Below are positions 46,056-54,882 of a DNA stretch of 64,000 nucleotides, piece by piece. Location: assembly GCF_002933275.1 (NCBI RefSeq), contig NZ_PSSX01000006.1, positions 1-64,000 of the forward strand. Reading direction: 5' to 3'. The translations under genes and the position numbers were made by a program. The notes beneath the pieces were generated by a model. It had not been told where the DNA came from. It did not search any database and saw nothing but the letters and a program-made list of their open reading frames with translations. The first letter of the stretch is position 1; each line of letters starts with the position of its first letter. Source of the DNA: Marinobacter maroccanus (GTDB lineage Bacteria > Pseudomonadota > Gammaproteobacteria > Pseudomonadales > Oleiphilaceae).

Positions 46056-47558
46056 ATGAAAGTCGCAGACGTTTTCCACGTCAAGAATCCGGAAGTCAGG
46101 GCGCTGCACCTGACCTGGATCGCATTCTTTATCACGTTCTACGTGTGGTTCAACATGGCGCCGCTGGCGTCAAGCATGCTTAAAAGCGTCGACTGGCTGA
46201 CCGCCGATGACCTCCGCCTGTTTGCCATCTGTAACGTGGCGCTGACCATTCCTGCCCGGATCATTGTGGGCATGGCCCTGGACCGCTTTGGTCCCCGTCG
46301 CGTGTTCTCCGTTCTGATGGTGCTGATGTCCATCCCGGCGCTGGTGTTTGCATTTGGTAACACCATGACCCAGCTCCTGGTCAGCCGCCTGGTGCTCAGC
46401 TCCATCGGCGCCAGCTTTGTGGTGGGTATTCACATGACCGCCATGTGGTTCAAGCCGAAAGACATCGGCTTTGCCGAAGGCTTCTATGCCGGTTGGGGCA
46501 ATTTCGGCTCTGCCGCTGCAGCCATCACACTGCCAACCATTGCACTGCACATGTACGGTGGTGAGGACGGCTGGCGCTGGGCCATCGCCCAGAGTGCGAT
46601 TGTGATGGCCGGCTACGGCATCTATTACTGGTTCGCGATTACCGACGGCCCTGTCGGCACCGTTCATCGCAAGCCGCGCAAGGCCGTGGCTCTGGAAGTC
46701 AGCAGCTGGGGCGATATGATCAAGCTGATCCTGTGGACCATTCCCCTGGTGGGCGTTCTGGGCATTCTGGTATGGCGCATCGAGAACATGGGGTATCTGA
46801 GTGCTACCGGAGCCGCTATTTGTTACGCAGTGATTGTCGCCATCGTGTGTTACCAGATCATCCAGATTCTCAGGGTAAACGTTCCCTTGCTGAAACAGGG
46901 CGTGCCCGAGGATGACAAGTACCCGTTTAACAGCGTGGCAGCGTTGAACAGCACTTACTTCGCCAACTTTGGTGCCGAGCTGGCGGTGGTGTCCATGCTG
47001 CCGATGTTCTTTGAGGAAACCTGGAGCCTGAGTGCGACGGCCGCCGGCCTTATCGCTGCCTCCTTTGCCTTCGTGAACCTGGTGGCGCGCCCCATGGGTG
47101 GCCTGGTTTCAGACCGCATGGGCAACCGCCGGTTTGTGATGCTCAGCTACATGTTCGGCATCTCTGTCGGCTTCGCGCTAATGGGCCTGATGAACTCCAA
47201 CTGGCCGTTGATTATTGCCGTGGGCATTACTGTATTCACCTCGTTCTTCGTGCAGGGTGCCGAGGGCGCAACCTTTGGCATTATTCCCTCCATCAAGCGG
47301 CGTCTTACCGGGCAGATCTCCGGCATGGCGGGCGCTTATGGCAACGTGGGTGCGGTGGTGTACCTCACCATCTTCACCTTCGTAACCCCGACCCAGTTCT
47401 TCTACATCATTGCTGGTGGCGCGTTTATCAGCTGGTTGCTGTGCATCATGTGGCTGAAGGAGCCGGAGTCAGGCTTTGCCGACGAATACCAGGTGTCCTC
47501 TGTTGATCTCCAGATCGAAGAGGAAGAGCGTCGCCGGCAGGCTGCCGCTACCAGCTAA
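46056..47558 (+). CDS. NNP-family MFS nitrate/nitrite transporter, second paralogue
   Basis: This 500-residue protein has twelve helices. It carries IGASFVVGIHMTAMWFKPKDIGFAEGFYAGWGNFGSAAAA, the first NNP signature region (two adjoining segments), and ISGMAGAYGNVGAVVYL, the second. The C-terminal tail is charged and cytosolic. It differs clearly from the neighbours at 43877 and 48242. GGGAGG precedes the ATG. It appears to share a transcript with uspA and ends at a strong terminator. Confidence 0.88.
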   Translation: MKVADVFHVKNPEVRALHLTWIAFFITFYVWFNMAPLASSMLKSVDWLTADDLRLFAICNVALTIPARIIVGMALDRFGPRRVFSVLMVLMSIPALVFAFGNTMTQLLVSRLVLSSIGASFVVGIHMTAMWFKPKDIGFAEGFYAGWGNFGSAAAAITLPTIALHMYGGEDGWRWAIAQSAIVMAGYGIYYWFAITDGPVGTVHRKPRKAVALEVSSWGDMIKLILWTIPLVGVLGILVWRIENMGYLSATGAAICYAVIVAIVCYQIIQILRVNVPLLKQGVPEDDKYPFNSVAALNSTYFANFGAELAVVSMLPMFFEETWSLSATAAGLIAASFAFVNLVARPMGGLVSDRMGNRRFVMLSYMFGISVGFALMGLMNSNWPLIIAVGITVFTSFFVQGAEGATFGIIPSIKRRLTGQISGMAGAYGNVGAVVYLTIFTFVTPTQFFYIIAGGAFISWLLCIMWLKEPESGFADEYQVSSVDLQIEEEERRRQAAATS

Positions 47559-47579
47559 CCCGGAACTGTTGAAGAAGAG

Positions 47580-47609
47580 GCCGCCGAGGCATTGCCCGGC
47601 GGCTTTTTT
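47580..47609 (+). terminator. Rho-independent terminator after the second NNP transporter
   Basis: GCCGCCG and CGGCGGC form a 7-bp stem around a 10-nt loop, followed by six Ts, 22 bases after the stop. Confidence 0.85.
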
Positions 47610-47662
47610 GCGTTTGAAGGGACATCATTTCGGGGGCAAGCCTGTCCTACTGTGCCCACGGA

Positions 47663-48079
47663 TCAGAAGTGGTCGTAGCCGAATTTCATGTAGGTGATTC
47701 CAGGGCTCAGAACCAACCGCCAGGCCAGTTCGATATCGTCGCTGCACTCCTGGTCATAGGCTCTTAGGGTGTCCGTCAGGCAGTCGAGCCAGAGGTCGTA
47801 GAGGTAGGGCTTGATGCTCAGATGGCGGGCGCTGTGCAGGCAGGCAATTCGATGAAGGACATCGTCAACGTTGCCGCTGGCGTAAAAGGCTAGGAGGCTG
47901 AAAAAGGATTTCTTCAGCATACTCCGCTGAACGGCCATATCGGTATTGCGAAACAGTGCCCGGACCTCCGGAGAAGACATCAGGAACCGGCGATAGAAGG
48001 CTTCAAAGAAATCAGGGACCTCGGGTGGGGTCTGAAGGACACGTTCGTAGCTCGCGTCGAAGAGCTCTTCGAAGGACAT
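47663..48079 (-). CDS. Single-domain globin
   Basis: This 138-residue protein matches the globin fold. FYRRFLMSSPEVRALFRNTDM is the B-E helix region. HSARHLSIKPYLYDLWLDCL contains the proximal-histidine segment and F-G helices. No reductase or kinase domain is attached. In this setting, between nitrate transporters, NO or oxygen binding is a reasonable guess. The gene is followed at its 3' side by the opposing transporter terminator. Confidence 0.82.
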   Translation of the reverse strand: MSFEELFDASYERVLQTPPEVPDFFEAFYRRFLMSSPEVRALFRNTDMAVQRSMLKKSFFSLLAFYASGNVDDVLHRIACLHSARHLSIKPYLYDLWLDCLTDTLRAYDQECSDDIELAWRLVLSPGITYMKFGYDHF

Positions 48080-48192
48080 GGCAGGCTCCCTGGTTCTGTC
48101 GGGATTAAATCCAATATCCTGAATCTAGCATTTGCCAGCGTGTGCGTCATTTTGTGCAGATAGGGAGGTAGCCCTTGATGGAAAGCAGGCAT

Positions 48193-48223
48193 AAAAAAAC
48201 CGGCGCCCTTCACGGACGCCGGC
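48193..48223 (-). terminator. Rho-independent terminator after narK
   Basis: On the leftward strand CCGGCG and CGCCGG pair and are followed by seven Ts, about 20 bases after the narK stop. The globin gene lies beyond it. GGGAGGTAGCCC at 48163-48174 resembles the other GGTA motifs and is upstream of the globin gene. Confidence 0.8.
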
Positions 48224-48241
48224 TGTTACCTGAACCCGGTG

Positions 48242-49873
48242 TCAGGGGTTCTTGATATACGCATCCTTGCGCAGGTAGAACCACCAGTTAACCACCAGAC
48301 AGAGTGCATAGAATACCGCAAACCCGTACATGGCCACCTCCGGAGTGCCGGCCTGGATTTCCTGGCCCATCACCCGCGGGGCGATGAATGCACCGTAGGC
48401 GGCAACCGCGGAGGTCCAGCCCAGAACCGGGCCTTTCTGCTGCTGGTTGAAGATGAAGCCGATGCTGCGGAAGGTGGAGCCGTTACCGATACCGCTGGCC
48501 GCAAACATGATGATGAACAGGATCAGGAACGGCGCAAAGTAGGTGTTTGGATCGGTGGAGTTGTAGGCCAGCATCATCACATAGCCGGTGGCCACAGAGG
48601 CTGCCACCATCACAACCGAGATGATCTGGGTAACGATAGATCCGCCCACCTTGTCGGAAATCCAGCCGCCCACCGGGCGAATCAGTGCGCCGACAAACGG
48701 CCCCATCCAGGCCCAGGTCAGTGCGCTCGGCGCATCAGGGTTGACTACACGGGTTACCGTGCCATCGGCCGCCACTTCCATCATGTTGCCGAAGATAACG
48801 GTAATGGACAGCGGCAGGGCAGCGGAGAAGCCGATAAACGAACCGAATGTGAGGATGTAGAGCACGGTCATGGACCAGGTGTGCTTGTTGCTGAAGATCG
48901 CGAACTGGGCCTGGATGTTGGGCTTGATATCGCCGGGGATCAGTCGCAGAAGAATCAGTGTGAGCACGATGGTCAGTGGCAGGGCCAGCCACATGTTCAG
49001 TACGCTGAGGGCCCAGACGCCTGCAATAGAGGCGAGAATGCCCACGCCATAGAGCCCCAGAATCTTGCCGAAGGCCGAGAGCGGGTTGCCCGGATTCGGG
49101 GTAACCACTTTCAGGTTGTTCATGCCAAACCAGCCGGCAAACGCCAGCGGAATCAGGAACACCAGCCAGATAAAGCCGGCGTTCTGGATCCAGGTGTCGG
49201 TGCCTGCCTCAATCCGGCCAATCAGGGTGCCGCTGGGGCTTTGCAGCTGCATCGGATCACCGGCCAGGGCGCCGAAGATACCCACGGTCATGACCAGTGG
49301 GATGACCACCTGCATGGTGGTGACGCCGAAGTTACCGAGACCGGCGTTCATCCCCAGGCCATAACCTTGCTTGCTTTTCGGGTAGAAGGTACTGATGTTG
49401 CTCATGGAGCAGGCAAAGTTACCGCCGCCGATACCGGAGAGCAGTGCCAGGGCCTGGAACACGATAAACGGTGTATCCGGGTTCATCAGGGCGATGCCGG
49501 TACCGGCAGCAGGAATCATCAGCAGGGCGGTGGTCAGGAACACCGTGTTTCGTCCGCCGGCGATCTTGATCATGAACGACGCGGGGATCCGCAGGGTGGC
49601 ACCAGACAGCCCTGCAATCGCAGACAGTGTAAACAGTTGCTCAATACTGAAAGGAAAGCCCAGGTTCTTCATCTGGGTGGTAATCATTCCCCACATCAGC
49701 CAGACGGCAAAGCCCATCAGCAGGCTGGGGATGGAAATCCACAGGTTGCGGGAAGCAATGCGCTTGCCCTCCCGCTCCCAGAATTCTTCGCTCTCGACAT
49801 CCCAGTTATCGATGTCTGCGTTGGTCCTGTTCCTCGCGCCAATGTTGCCGGCGCTCGCTGTACTGTTAGCCAT
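48242..49873 (-). CDS. narK: Nitrate/nitrite transporter NarK (NarK2/NarU type)
   Basis: This 543-residue protein has a hydrophilic N-terminus ending WDVESEEFWEREGKRIASRN, then twelve helices. GGGNFACSMSNISTFYPKSK and QGYGLGMNAGLGNFGVTTMQ form the first nitrate signature, and the equivalent second repeat is later. This is the E. coli NarK/NarU type, thought to exchange nitrate for nitrite during nitrate respiration. An FNR-like site lies at about -42 of a plausible promoter. No narGHJI genes follow in the window. Confidence 0.94.
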   Translation of the reverse strand: MANSTASAGNIGARNRTNADIDNWDVESEEFWEREGKRIASRNLWISIPSLLMGFAVWLMWGMITTQMKNLGFPFSIEQLFTLSAIAGLSGATLRIPASFMIKIAGGRNTVFLTTALLMIPAAGTGIALMNPDTPFIVFQALALLSGIGGGNFACSMSNISTFYPKSKQGYGLGMNAGLGNFGVTTMQVVIPLVMTVGIFGALAGDPMQLQSPSGTLIGRIEAGTDTWIQNAGFIWLVFLIPLAFAGWFGMNNLKVVTPNPGNPLSAFGKILGLYGVGILASIAGVWALSVLNMWLALPLTIVLTLILLRLIPGDIKPNIQAQFAIFSNKHTWSMTVLYILTFGSFIGFSAALPLSITVIFGNMMEVAADGTVTRVVNPDAPSALTWAWMGPFVGALIRPVGGWISDKVGGSIVTQIISVVMVAASVATGYVMMLAYNSTDPNTYFAPFLILFIIMFAASGIGNGSTFRSIGFIFNQQQKGPVLGWTSAVAAYGAFIAPRVMGQEIQAGTPEVAMYGFAVFYALCLVVNWWFYLRKDAYIKNP

Positions 49874-49965
49874 GATTCGTGCTCCTCGGTTTGCATGACC
49901 CTTTGACTCCGCTCAGGGGCTTCAGGGCTTTGTGCCATTGTGCAAAGCAGGAGGGGGACTAATTC

Positions 49966-49979
49966 TTGATATTGCTCAA
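49966..49979 (-). promoter_or_regulatory. FNR/ANR-like site upstream of narK
   Basis: TTGAT-ATTG-CTCAA matches 9 of 10 defined bases. On the leftward strand a -10-like CACAAT (49942-49937) gives a start near 49930 and places the site centre near -42, the class II activator position. Confidence 0.6.
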
Positions 49980-50084
49980 GGACAAGGCTGCGGGGTGAGC
50001 GGCCGGTTTTTATACGCTCTTTGAGGGCTGTTTCGGTGTCTAAAAAGTGTTTTAAATCAGAAATATATGATGGTGATAATCCGA

Positions 50085-50130
50085 AGGGGGTAGGCAAGCC
50101 GGTTGTCAGCGCAGTGGAGGTAGCCAATCA
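50085..50130 (-). promoter_or_regulatory. Paired GGTA motifs upstream of narK
   Basis: AAGGGGGTAGGCAAG (50085 on) and AGTGGAGGTAGCCAATCA (50113-50130) have GGTA cores 30 bases apart. The second nearly matches the motif at 45351. The remainder of 49874-50239 contains the FNR-like site and no gene that I can see. Confidence 0.4.
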
Positions 50131-50239
50131 TTTCCACCCGGGCGGGCGTGAGTTGCTCTAGGTCATGCCGCATTCTTGACCCTCAGGACTCCCGAAACTA
50201 TCAGTAAAAATAACGCGGGAAACATTTTAAAGGTGCATC

Positions 50240-50803
50240 ATGAATATTACACAACTTGCCCGTCTACCATTTTCCGGCAATGGCGCCTGGTCGGAGTTGC
50301 GGCGCCTTGAGCTGTCTATTCCGTTCCTGGCGTGGGTGGTGGTAGTGCCGATGTCGTTTCTGCCGCCGGTGCTGCTCTACTATGCCGGCACGCATTACGG
50401 AGACGCCTTCATGCAGGGATTCGGAGGCAAGGAGTGGCGGTTCATCACCACGATCCTTTTCCTGGCAGAGTTACTCACGTTCTTCGTGATGGGCTGGCTG
50501 ATCCATGCCGTCATGGGCAGTCATCAACTGAAAATCAGTTATCAGGATGCCTATTTGCTGGCTGCAATTGCGCCGCTACCGCTCTGGCTGTCATCACTGG
50601 CACTGCTGGTGCCTGTTCTGGCAGTCAGCGTTGTGGCGGTGTTTGCCGCCTTGTTCCTGTCCTGTGCGCTGGTGTACCAGGGCGTTCGCTCATTCTGCGA
50701 GCGAAGCGATAATGATGTGGTGGTTATGTCCGCCACCTACACCGTTATGTCGGCGTCTTTGCTGGCATGGGGCGTGCTGATGGCGATGGTTTGGGCGTTC
50801 TGA
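50240..50803 (+). CDS. Yip1-family membrane protein
   Basis: This 187-residue protein has about five membrane helices arranged like the bacterial Yip1 (DUF1282-like) family. It has the N-terminal PFSGNGAWSELRRLELSIPFL and a following LAAIAPLPLWLSSLALLVPVLA. The function is unknown. It is divergent from narK and its stop directly abuts the convergent haemolysin III gene. Confidence 0.72.
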   Translation: MNITQLARLPFSGNGAWSELRRLELSIPFLAWVVVVPMSFLPPVLLYYAGTHYGDAFMQGFGGKEWRFITTILFLAELLTFFVMGWLIHAVMGSHQLKISYQDAYLLAAIAPLPLWLSSLALLVPVLAVSVVAVFAALFLSCALVYQGVRSFCERSDNDVVVMSATYTVMSASLLAWGVLMAMVWAF

Positions 50804-51499
50804 TCACGCCGTGTGGGGTAGGACGCCAAAATAGATGGCACTGAAGTGGCAGGCGCTGCCGCCGATTACGAACAGGTGCCAGATCGCATGCATGTAAGGT
50901 ATGCGGTCGGCCAGATAGAAGGCGACACCGGCGGTGTACACAATGCCGCCGGCAATCGTCAGGTTCAGGGCTGTTTCACTCAGGTTGGCCACCAGATCGG
51001 ATGAGGCGAACGTGATCAGCCAGCCCATGGCCACGTAGATGCCAACCCTCGCGAGCTTGAAGCGGTTTTTAAAAATAACCTTCAGAACCACGCCGGTGAT
51101 CGCCAGTGACCAGATCACCGCAAACAGTGTCCAGCCCACCGTGCCACGCATGTTCACGAGCAGAAACGGCGTGTAGGTGCCGGCGATCAGCAGAAAAATG
51201 GCGCAATGATCAAGGGTTTTGAACGCCCTTTTCAGTTCTGGCCGTTGGGCACCGTGGTACAGGGCAGAAGCCAGATAGAGAAGAATCAGGGACGCGCCGA
51301 AAATACTGAAACTGACAATCTTCCAGGCATCTCCGAATTGACTGGCACCCACGATCAATGCGGCCGTGCCAATCACGCTCAATATCGCGCCGAGCCCGTG
51401 AGTGGCGCTGTTCAGCCACTCTTCAATGCGGTGATGGTTATTCTTTGCGAGGGATGGGGTTGCTGTCACTGAGCGGTCTTCCGTATAAGTCATGGCCAT
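50804..51499 (-). CDS. Haemolysin III (HlyIII/PAQR) family membrane protein
   Basis: This 231-residue protein has seven helices. The metal-binding signature of PAQR proteins is visible as SALYHGAQRPELKRAFKTLDHCAIF near the middle and HAIWHLFVIGGSACHFSAIY near the end. Bacterial members affect membrane homeostasis. ATG at 51499 is chosen over a 38-residue upstream extension lacking conservation; ATG at 51493 is also possible. Confidence 0.9.
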   Translation of the reverse strand: MAMTYTEDRSVTATPSLAKNNHHRIEEWLNSATHGLGAILSVIGTAALIVGASQFGDAWKIVSFSIFGASLILLYLASALYHGAQRPELKRAFKTLDHCAIFLLIAGTYTPFLLVNMRGTVGWTLFAVIWSLAITGVVLKVIFKNRFKLARVGIYVAMGWLITFASSDLVANLSETALNLTIAGGIVYTAGVAFYLADRIPYMHAIWHLFVIGGSACHFSAIYFGVLPHTA

Positions 51500-51659
51500 A
51501 AAATACTTCAGCGTACACCTGTACGCAATGGCTGATCGTGAACATCCTGTGACCCTGTTCAGAAAAACTGAACGACCTGTCGGAAAACTTCCGATTTCTC
51601 TCGAGTCTGCCACTGGTTAGCATGCGTATATCCGATCACAGACAGAGGAGGTTCTCCCG

Positions 51660-52259
51660 ATGGCAAAAGTACTTGTGCTCTACTATTCGATGTATGGCCA
51701 TATCGAAACAATGGCAAACACCATCGCCGAAGGCGCCAAAGAGGTTAGCGGTGTAGACGTCACGATCAAACGCGTACCGGAAACCATGGCCGATCAGGCG
51801 TTTCTGGGTGCCGGCGGCAAGGCGGACCAGGAAGCTCCGGTAGCCGATCCGAAAGAGTTGGCAGAGTACGACGCCATCATCTTCGGTACGCCCACCCGGT
51901 TCGGCAACATGGCCGGGCAGATGCGCAACTTCCTGGATCAGACAGGCGGTTTGTGGGCCGAAGGCAAGCTTCACGGCAAGGTGGCCAGTGTGTTTACCTC
52001 CACAGGCACCGGTGGCGGGCAGGAGCATACCATCAGCTCATTCTGGACCACACTGGCCCACCACGGCATGGTCATTGTGCCCCTGGGCTACGGCATCCCG
52101 GAGTTCTTCGATATCTCGGAAGTGAATGGTGGGACTCCCTACGGAGCGTCAACCATCGCAGGTGGAGACGGCTCACGGCAGCCCAGCGAGAAAGAGTTGG
52201 CTATTGCCCGTTTCCAGGGTAAGCACGTTGCCGAGCTGGCAGTAAAACTGCACGGTTGA
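51660..52259 (+). CDS. wrbA: NAD(P)H:quinone oxidoreductase WrbA
   Basis: This 199-residue flavodoxin-fold enzyme reduces quinones by two electrons. The FMN phosphate loop is [34 protein letters not shown] and [11 protein letters not shown] are WrbA-specific. GAGGAGG precedes the ATG. Followed by a strong terminator; no operon partners. Confidence 0.96.
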   Translation: MAKVLVLYYSMYGHIETMANTIAEGAKEVSGVDVTIKRVPETMADQAFLGAGGKADQEAPVADPKELAEYDAIIFGTPTRFGNMAGQMRNFLDQTGGLWAEGKLHGKVASVFTSTGTGGGQEHTISSFWTTLAHHGMVIVPLGYGIPEFFDISEVNGGTPYGASTIAGGDGSRQPSEKELAIARFQGKHVAELAVKLHG

Positions 52260-52294
52260 ACCTGAAGTTTTAGCAAAGCGTTGAGCGTTTTCCA

Positions 52295-52326
52295 GGGCAG
52301 CAGGCGAGAGCTTGCTGCCCTTTTTT
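52295..52326 (+). terminator. Rho-independent terminator after wrbA
   Basis: GGGCAGCA and TGCTGCCC form an 8-bp stem followed by six Ts, 36 bases after the stop. Confidence 0.85.
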
Positions 52327-52345
52327 ATGCGGTATCCGGTTGGTT

Positions 52346-53053
52346 TCAGGGCCGGCTCTTCGCAGTTGCGGTTTTGAGGCGAGAGAAGGTCGCCGGCACA
52401 ACACCGAGCCATGATGCCAGTTGATTATCCGGCACCCGTTTAACCAGTTCCGGGTATTCCTCCAGCAATAACTTGTAGCGTTCTCTTGCCGGCATGGTGT
52501 GCTTGCGGAACTCCCTCATGCTGGTCAGCTCGGCAATTTCCTCGGTCAAGGCCAGGGCGAACCGGGGCCAGAGCCCTTCACCGTGGGACTGGATTGCGGA
52601 ACGGAAGGCCGCGAAGTCAGCCACCCAGGCCGTCACCGGCGTTACTGAAGTCAGGCAAAGGGTGTTTCGTACGGTTCGGCTACGGCCAAAAACCGGCCAG
52701 ATCATATCGCCTTCGGAAAAGAAGTGGTGGACGGACACCTTGCCGCTGGGTGCTTCCCGGAACAGCCGAAGGATGCCGTACTGAACCAGATAAACGTTTG
52801 CCCAGGGTGTGTCGTGCTTTTCCAGAGCGGTTTCGGAGTCAACCCTGCAGAGGTGAAACAGGCGGGCGAGGTCTGCCAGAAACCGTGCGTCCGGATCATT
52901 CTCGTGCCCTGCCAGGCGAATACCGAAGACCCGGCTGAGGCCATGCAGCAGGGCAGCTGACTCCGGTGCGGCATCCTGCTGGATAATCTCGGGGTTGTTT
53001 TCTCCCAACATGCACGGGGCGGAGGAAACGTCTGGCCTGAAGATGCTGTTCAT
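52346..53053 (-). CDS. Crp/Fnr family transcriptional regulator
   Basis: This 235-residue protein has a cyclic-nucleotide-type beta-roll (about 60-160, including VYLVQYGILRLFREAPSG) and a short C-terminal helix-turn-helix, VPDNQLASWLGVVPATFSRLK. It lacks the four-cysteine arrangement of FNR, so direct oxygen sensing by a [4Fe-4S] cluster is not expected. An imperfect palindrome AATGAC-TTAA-ATCATT at 53112-53127, about 60 bases upstream, could be its own site. Its closeness to the nitrate genes is suggestive only. Confidence 0.85.
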   Translation of the reverse strand: MNSIFRPDVSSAPCMLGENNPEIIQQDAAPESAALLHGLSRVFGIRLAGHENDPDARFLADLARLFHLCRVDSETALEKHDTPWANVYLVQYGILRLFREAPSGKVSVHHFFSEGDMIWPVFGRSRTVRNTLCLTSVTPVTAWVADFAAFRSAIQSHGEGLWPRFALALTEEIAELTSMREFRKHTMPARERYKLLLEEYPELVKRVPDNQLASWLGVVPATFSRLKTATAKSRP

Positions 53054-53227
53054 TGCGTTGACCCTGTTACGAGTGTCAGGTCAATTATGGTATCAGAGAA
53101 ACATCTTTTGAAATGACTTAAATCATTAAGGCTTTTTCACTGAGTCGATATCGCGATCTGACGAACGTTCAGTGGTAGACTCCGGCACCTGTTGCTGGAA
53201 GTTTCCCCCTTTCCCCACGGAGTCCCG

Positions 53228-54145
53228 ATGGCCGCAGCCTTTGCCCTTTTCTTCAAACTTATACCGCTCTATGTGACGGTCGCCCTGGGTTGGGTAGCCG
53301 GTCGTTATCTTGAGGCCAGTGGTCGTCATATCGCCGGTATCATGCTCTATGTCGTCACACCGTCAGTGGTGTTTTCCGGAGTTATGGCAGCGCCGCTTTC
53401 TCCGGAAGTCATCCTGCTGCCATTTCTGGTATTCGGAATCTCTTCTGTTCTGGGAATTGTGCAATTAAAGCTGGCAAGGCGGGTTCTCTCCGACGGCAGT
53501 GCCAACATCATTCCCCTGTGTGTGGGTTCCGGTAACACCGGGTACTTCGGTGTGCCGGTGGCATTGTTGCTTTTCGGGGAAGAAGGGCTTGGGCTTTATA
53601 TTGTGTGCATGCTGGGCACCACGCTGTTCGAGAACTCCGTGGGCTTCTATCTGGCGGTGAGAGGGCGCTATAGCATCAAGGATGCGCTCTGGCGGGTGCT
53701 GAAGCTCCCGTCGGTATACGCCTTCCTGGCGGCAGTCTTCCTGAATCTGGCGGGTGTTGGTATTCCCGATATCTTTGTGCCGCTGTTCGAGAACCTGCGC
53801 GGTGCCTACAGCATTCTGGGCATGATGATCATCGGCATGAGCATCACCAGCTTTCGCGGCCTGGCGGGCAATGTCCGTTTTACCGCACTGGCGTTTTTCG
53901 GGAAGTTCGTTATCTGGCCATTGGTGGCGATCGTGTTCTGGTGGCTTGATTCAGCGGTTCTGGGCATTTATGAACCGGCCGTGCACAAGGCCATGTTCCT
54001 GATTTCGATCACGCCGATTGCCGCGAATACTGTGGTCATTGCCACCCTGTTGGATACCTCGCCAAGGCAGGCAGCGGGTACCGTATTGCTTACCACGCTG
54101 TTTGCCCTGGCGTTTATCCCGGTGATGATCTCACTGGCTTTCTAG
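53228..54145 (+). CDS. AEC family (auxin efflux carrier-type) transporter
   Basis: This 305-residue protein has ten helices in two inverted repeats. GSGNTGYFGVPVALLLFGEEG and the late TPIAANTVVIATLLDTSPRQAAGTVLLTT are typical of AEC permeases, which move organic acids or similar anions. The substrate is unknown. ATG at 53228 has CGGAG upstream. The last four bases overlap the convergent CDF gene. Confidence 0.88.
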   Translation: MAAAFALFFKLIPLYVTVALGWVAGRYLEASGRHIAGIMLYVVTPSVVFSGVMAAPLSPEVILLPFLVFGISSVLGIVQLKLARRVLSDGSANIIPLCVGSGNTGYFGVPVALLLFGEEGLGLYIVCMLGTTLFENSVGFYLAVRGRYSIKDALWRVLKLPSVYAFLAAVFLNLAGVGIPDIFVPLFENLRGAYSILGMMIIGMSITSFRGLAGNVRFTALAFFGKFVIWPLVAIVFWWLDSAVLGIYEPAVHKAMFLISITPIAANTVVIATLLDTSPRQAAGTVLLTTLFALAFIPVMISLAF

Positions 54146-54795
54146 CGGCTGCTTGACGGTGTTGCCGCCGGCTGCGCTTCGCTGGTCCTGGCTTCTGCGA
54201 TATCGCTGCGGGCATGGCGCACCACACTGATGCCGGCTGTTATTGCCAGTGTCCCCATGATCGCGGCAACGATCAGGTCGGGCCAGGCAGTTCCGGTTCC
54301 GAACACACCGAGGGCAGCTACCATAACGGCGATGTTGCTGATGGCATCGTTCCGGCTGCACAGCCAGACCGAGCGCATGTCGGAATCGCCTTCACGGAAT
54401 TTGAATAGTATTGCGGCCACGCTCACGTTGGCGGCAAGTGCCAGCAGACCAACCGCTCCCATGGTCAGCGGCTCTGGTGTAATGCCTGCCTGCACCACCC
54501 AGACTGCCCGGGCCCAGACGACCAGGCCGAACACCGTCATAGTAATGCCTTTGACCATGGCAGCGCGTCCGCGCCAGAGCATACCCATGGAGAGTACTGT
54601 GAGGGATAGAATGTAGTTGGCGCTGTCGCCGAAGAAGTCGATGGCATCCGCCATCAGAGAGACCGAGCCGGATGACAGGCTGGCGATGCCTTCCACTACG
54701 AACATGGCCAGGTTCACCCACAAGGCAATCCATAACGCTTTGCGAAAGCCCGGGGCAGGGGATTTTGGTTCGGGGGCGGAGCAACTGCACGCCAT
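54142..54795 (-). CDS. Cation diffusion facilitator (heavy-metal efflux) protein
   Basis: This 217-residue protein has six helices. The metal sites appear as ADAIDFFGDSANY in TM2 and SRNDAISNIAVMVAAL in TM5. The N-terminus has a CxC (MACSCSAPEP). It lacks the long C-terminal cytoplasmic domain of larger CDFs. GGAGG precedes the ATG. It is last in the RR-HK-MerR-CDF operon and has its own MerR-type promoter (54823-54853), pointing to Cd, Pb or Zn export. Confidence 0.88.
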   Translation of the reverse strand: MACSCSAPEPKSPAPGFRKALWIALWVNLAMFVVEGIASLSSGSVSLMADAIDFFGDSANYILSLTVLSMGMLWRGRAAMVKGITMTVFGLVVWARAVWVVQAGITPEPLTMGAVGLLALAANVSVAAILFKFREGDSDMRSVWLCSRNDAISNIAVMVAALGVFGTGTAWPDLIVAAIMGTLAITAGISVVRHARSDIAEARTSEAQPAATPSSSR

Positions 54796-54822
54796 AAAGA
54801 CCTCCTTGGTTCAGATAGTCTT

Positions 54823-54853
54823 ATTGAAAACCCTGTAGCAGCTACAGGGTCAA
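54823..54853 (-). promoter_or_regulatory. MerR-type promoter/operator for the CDF gene
   Basis: Leftward, -35 TTGACC (54853-54848) and -10 TTCAAT (54828-54823) are 19 bases apart. The spacer is filled by a perfect dyad with 9-bp arms, ACCCTGTAG and CTACAGGGT (54830-54850). Over-long spacers with such a dyad are the hallmark of ZntR/CadR/PbrR-controlled promoters. Confidence 0.88.
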
Positions 54854-54882
54854 CAGTTGCCGCAGAAAATTTTTGAGATTCG

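Noticed and set aside
48239-49906. A 555-codon open frame on the + strand
   Set aside because: It lies exactly antisense to narK, whose signatures are intact. Its product is Gln/His/Gly-rich with no domain, as expected of a GC-rich shadow frame.
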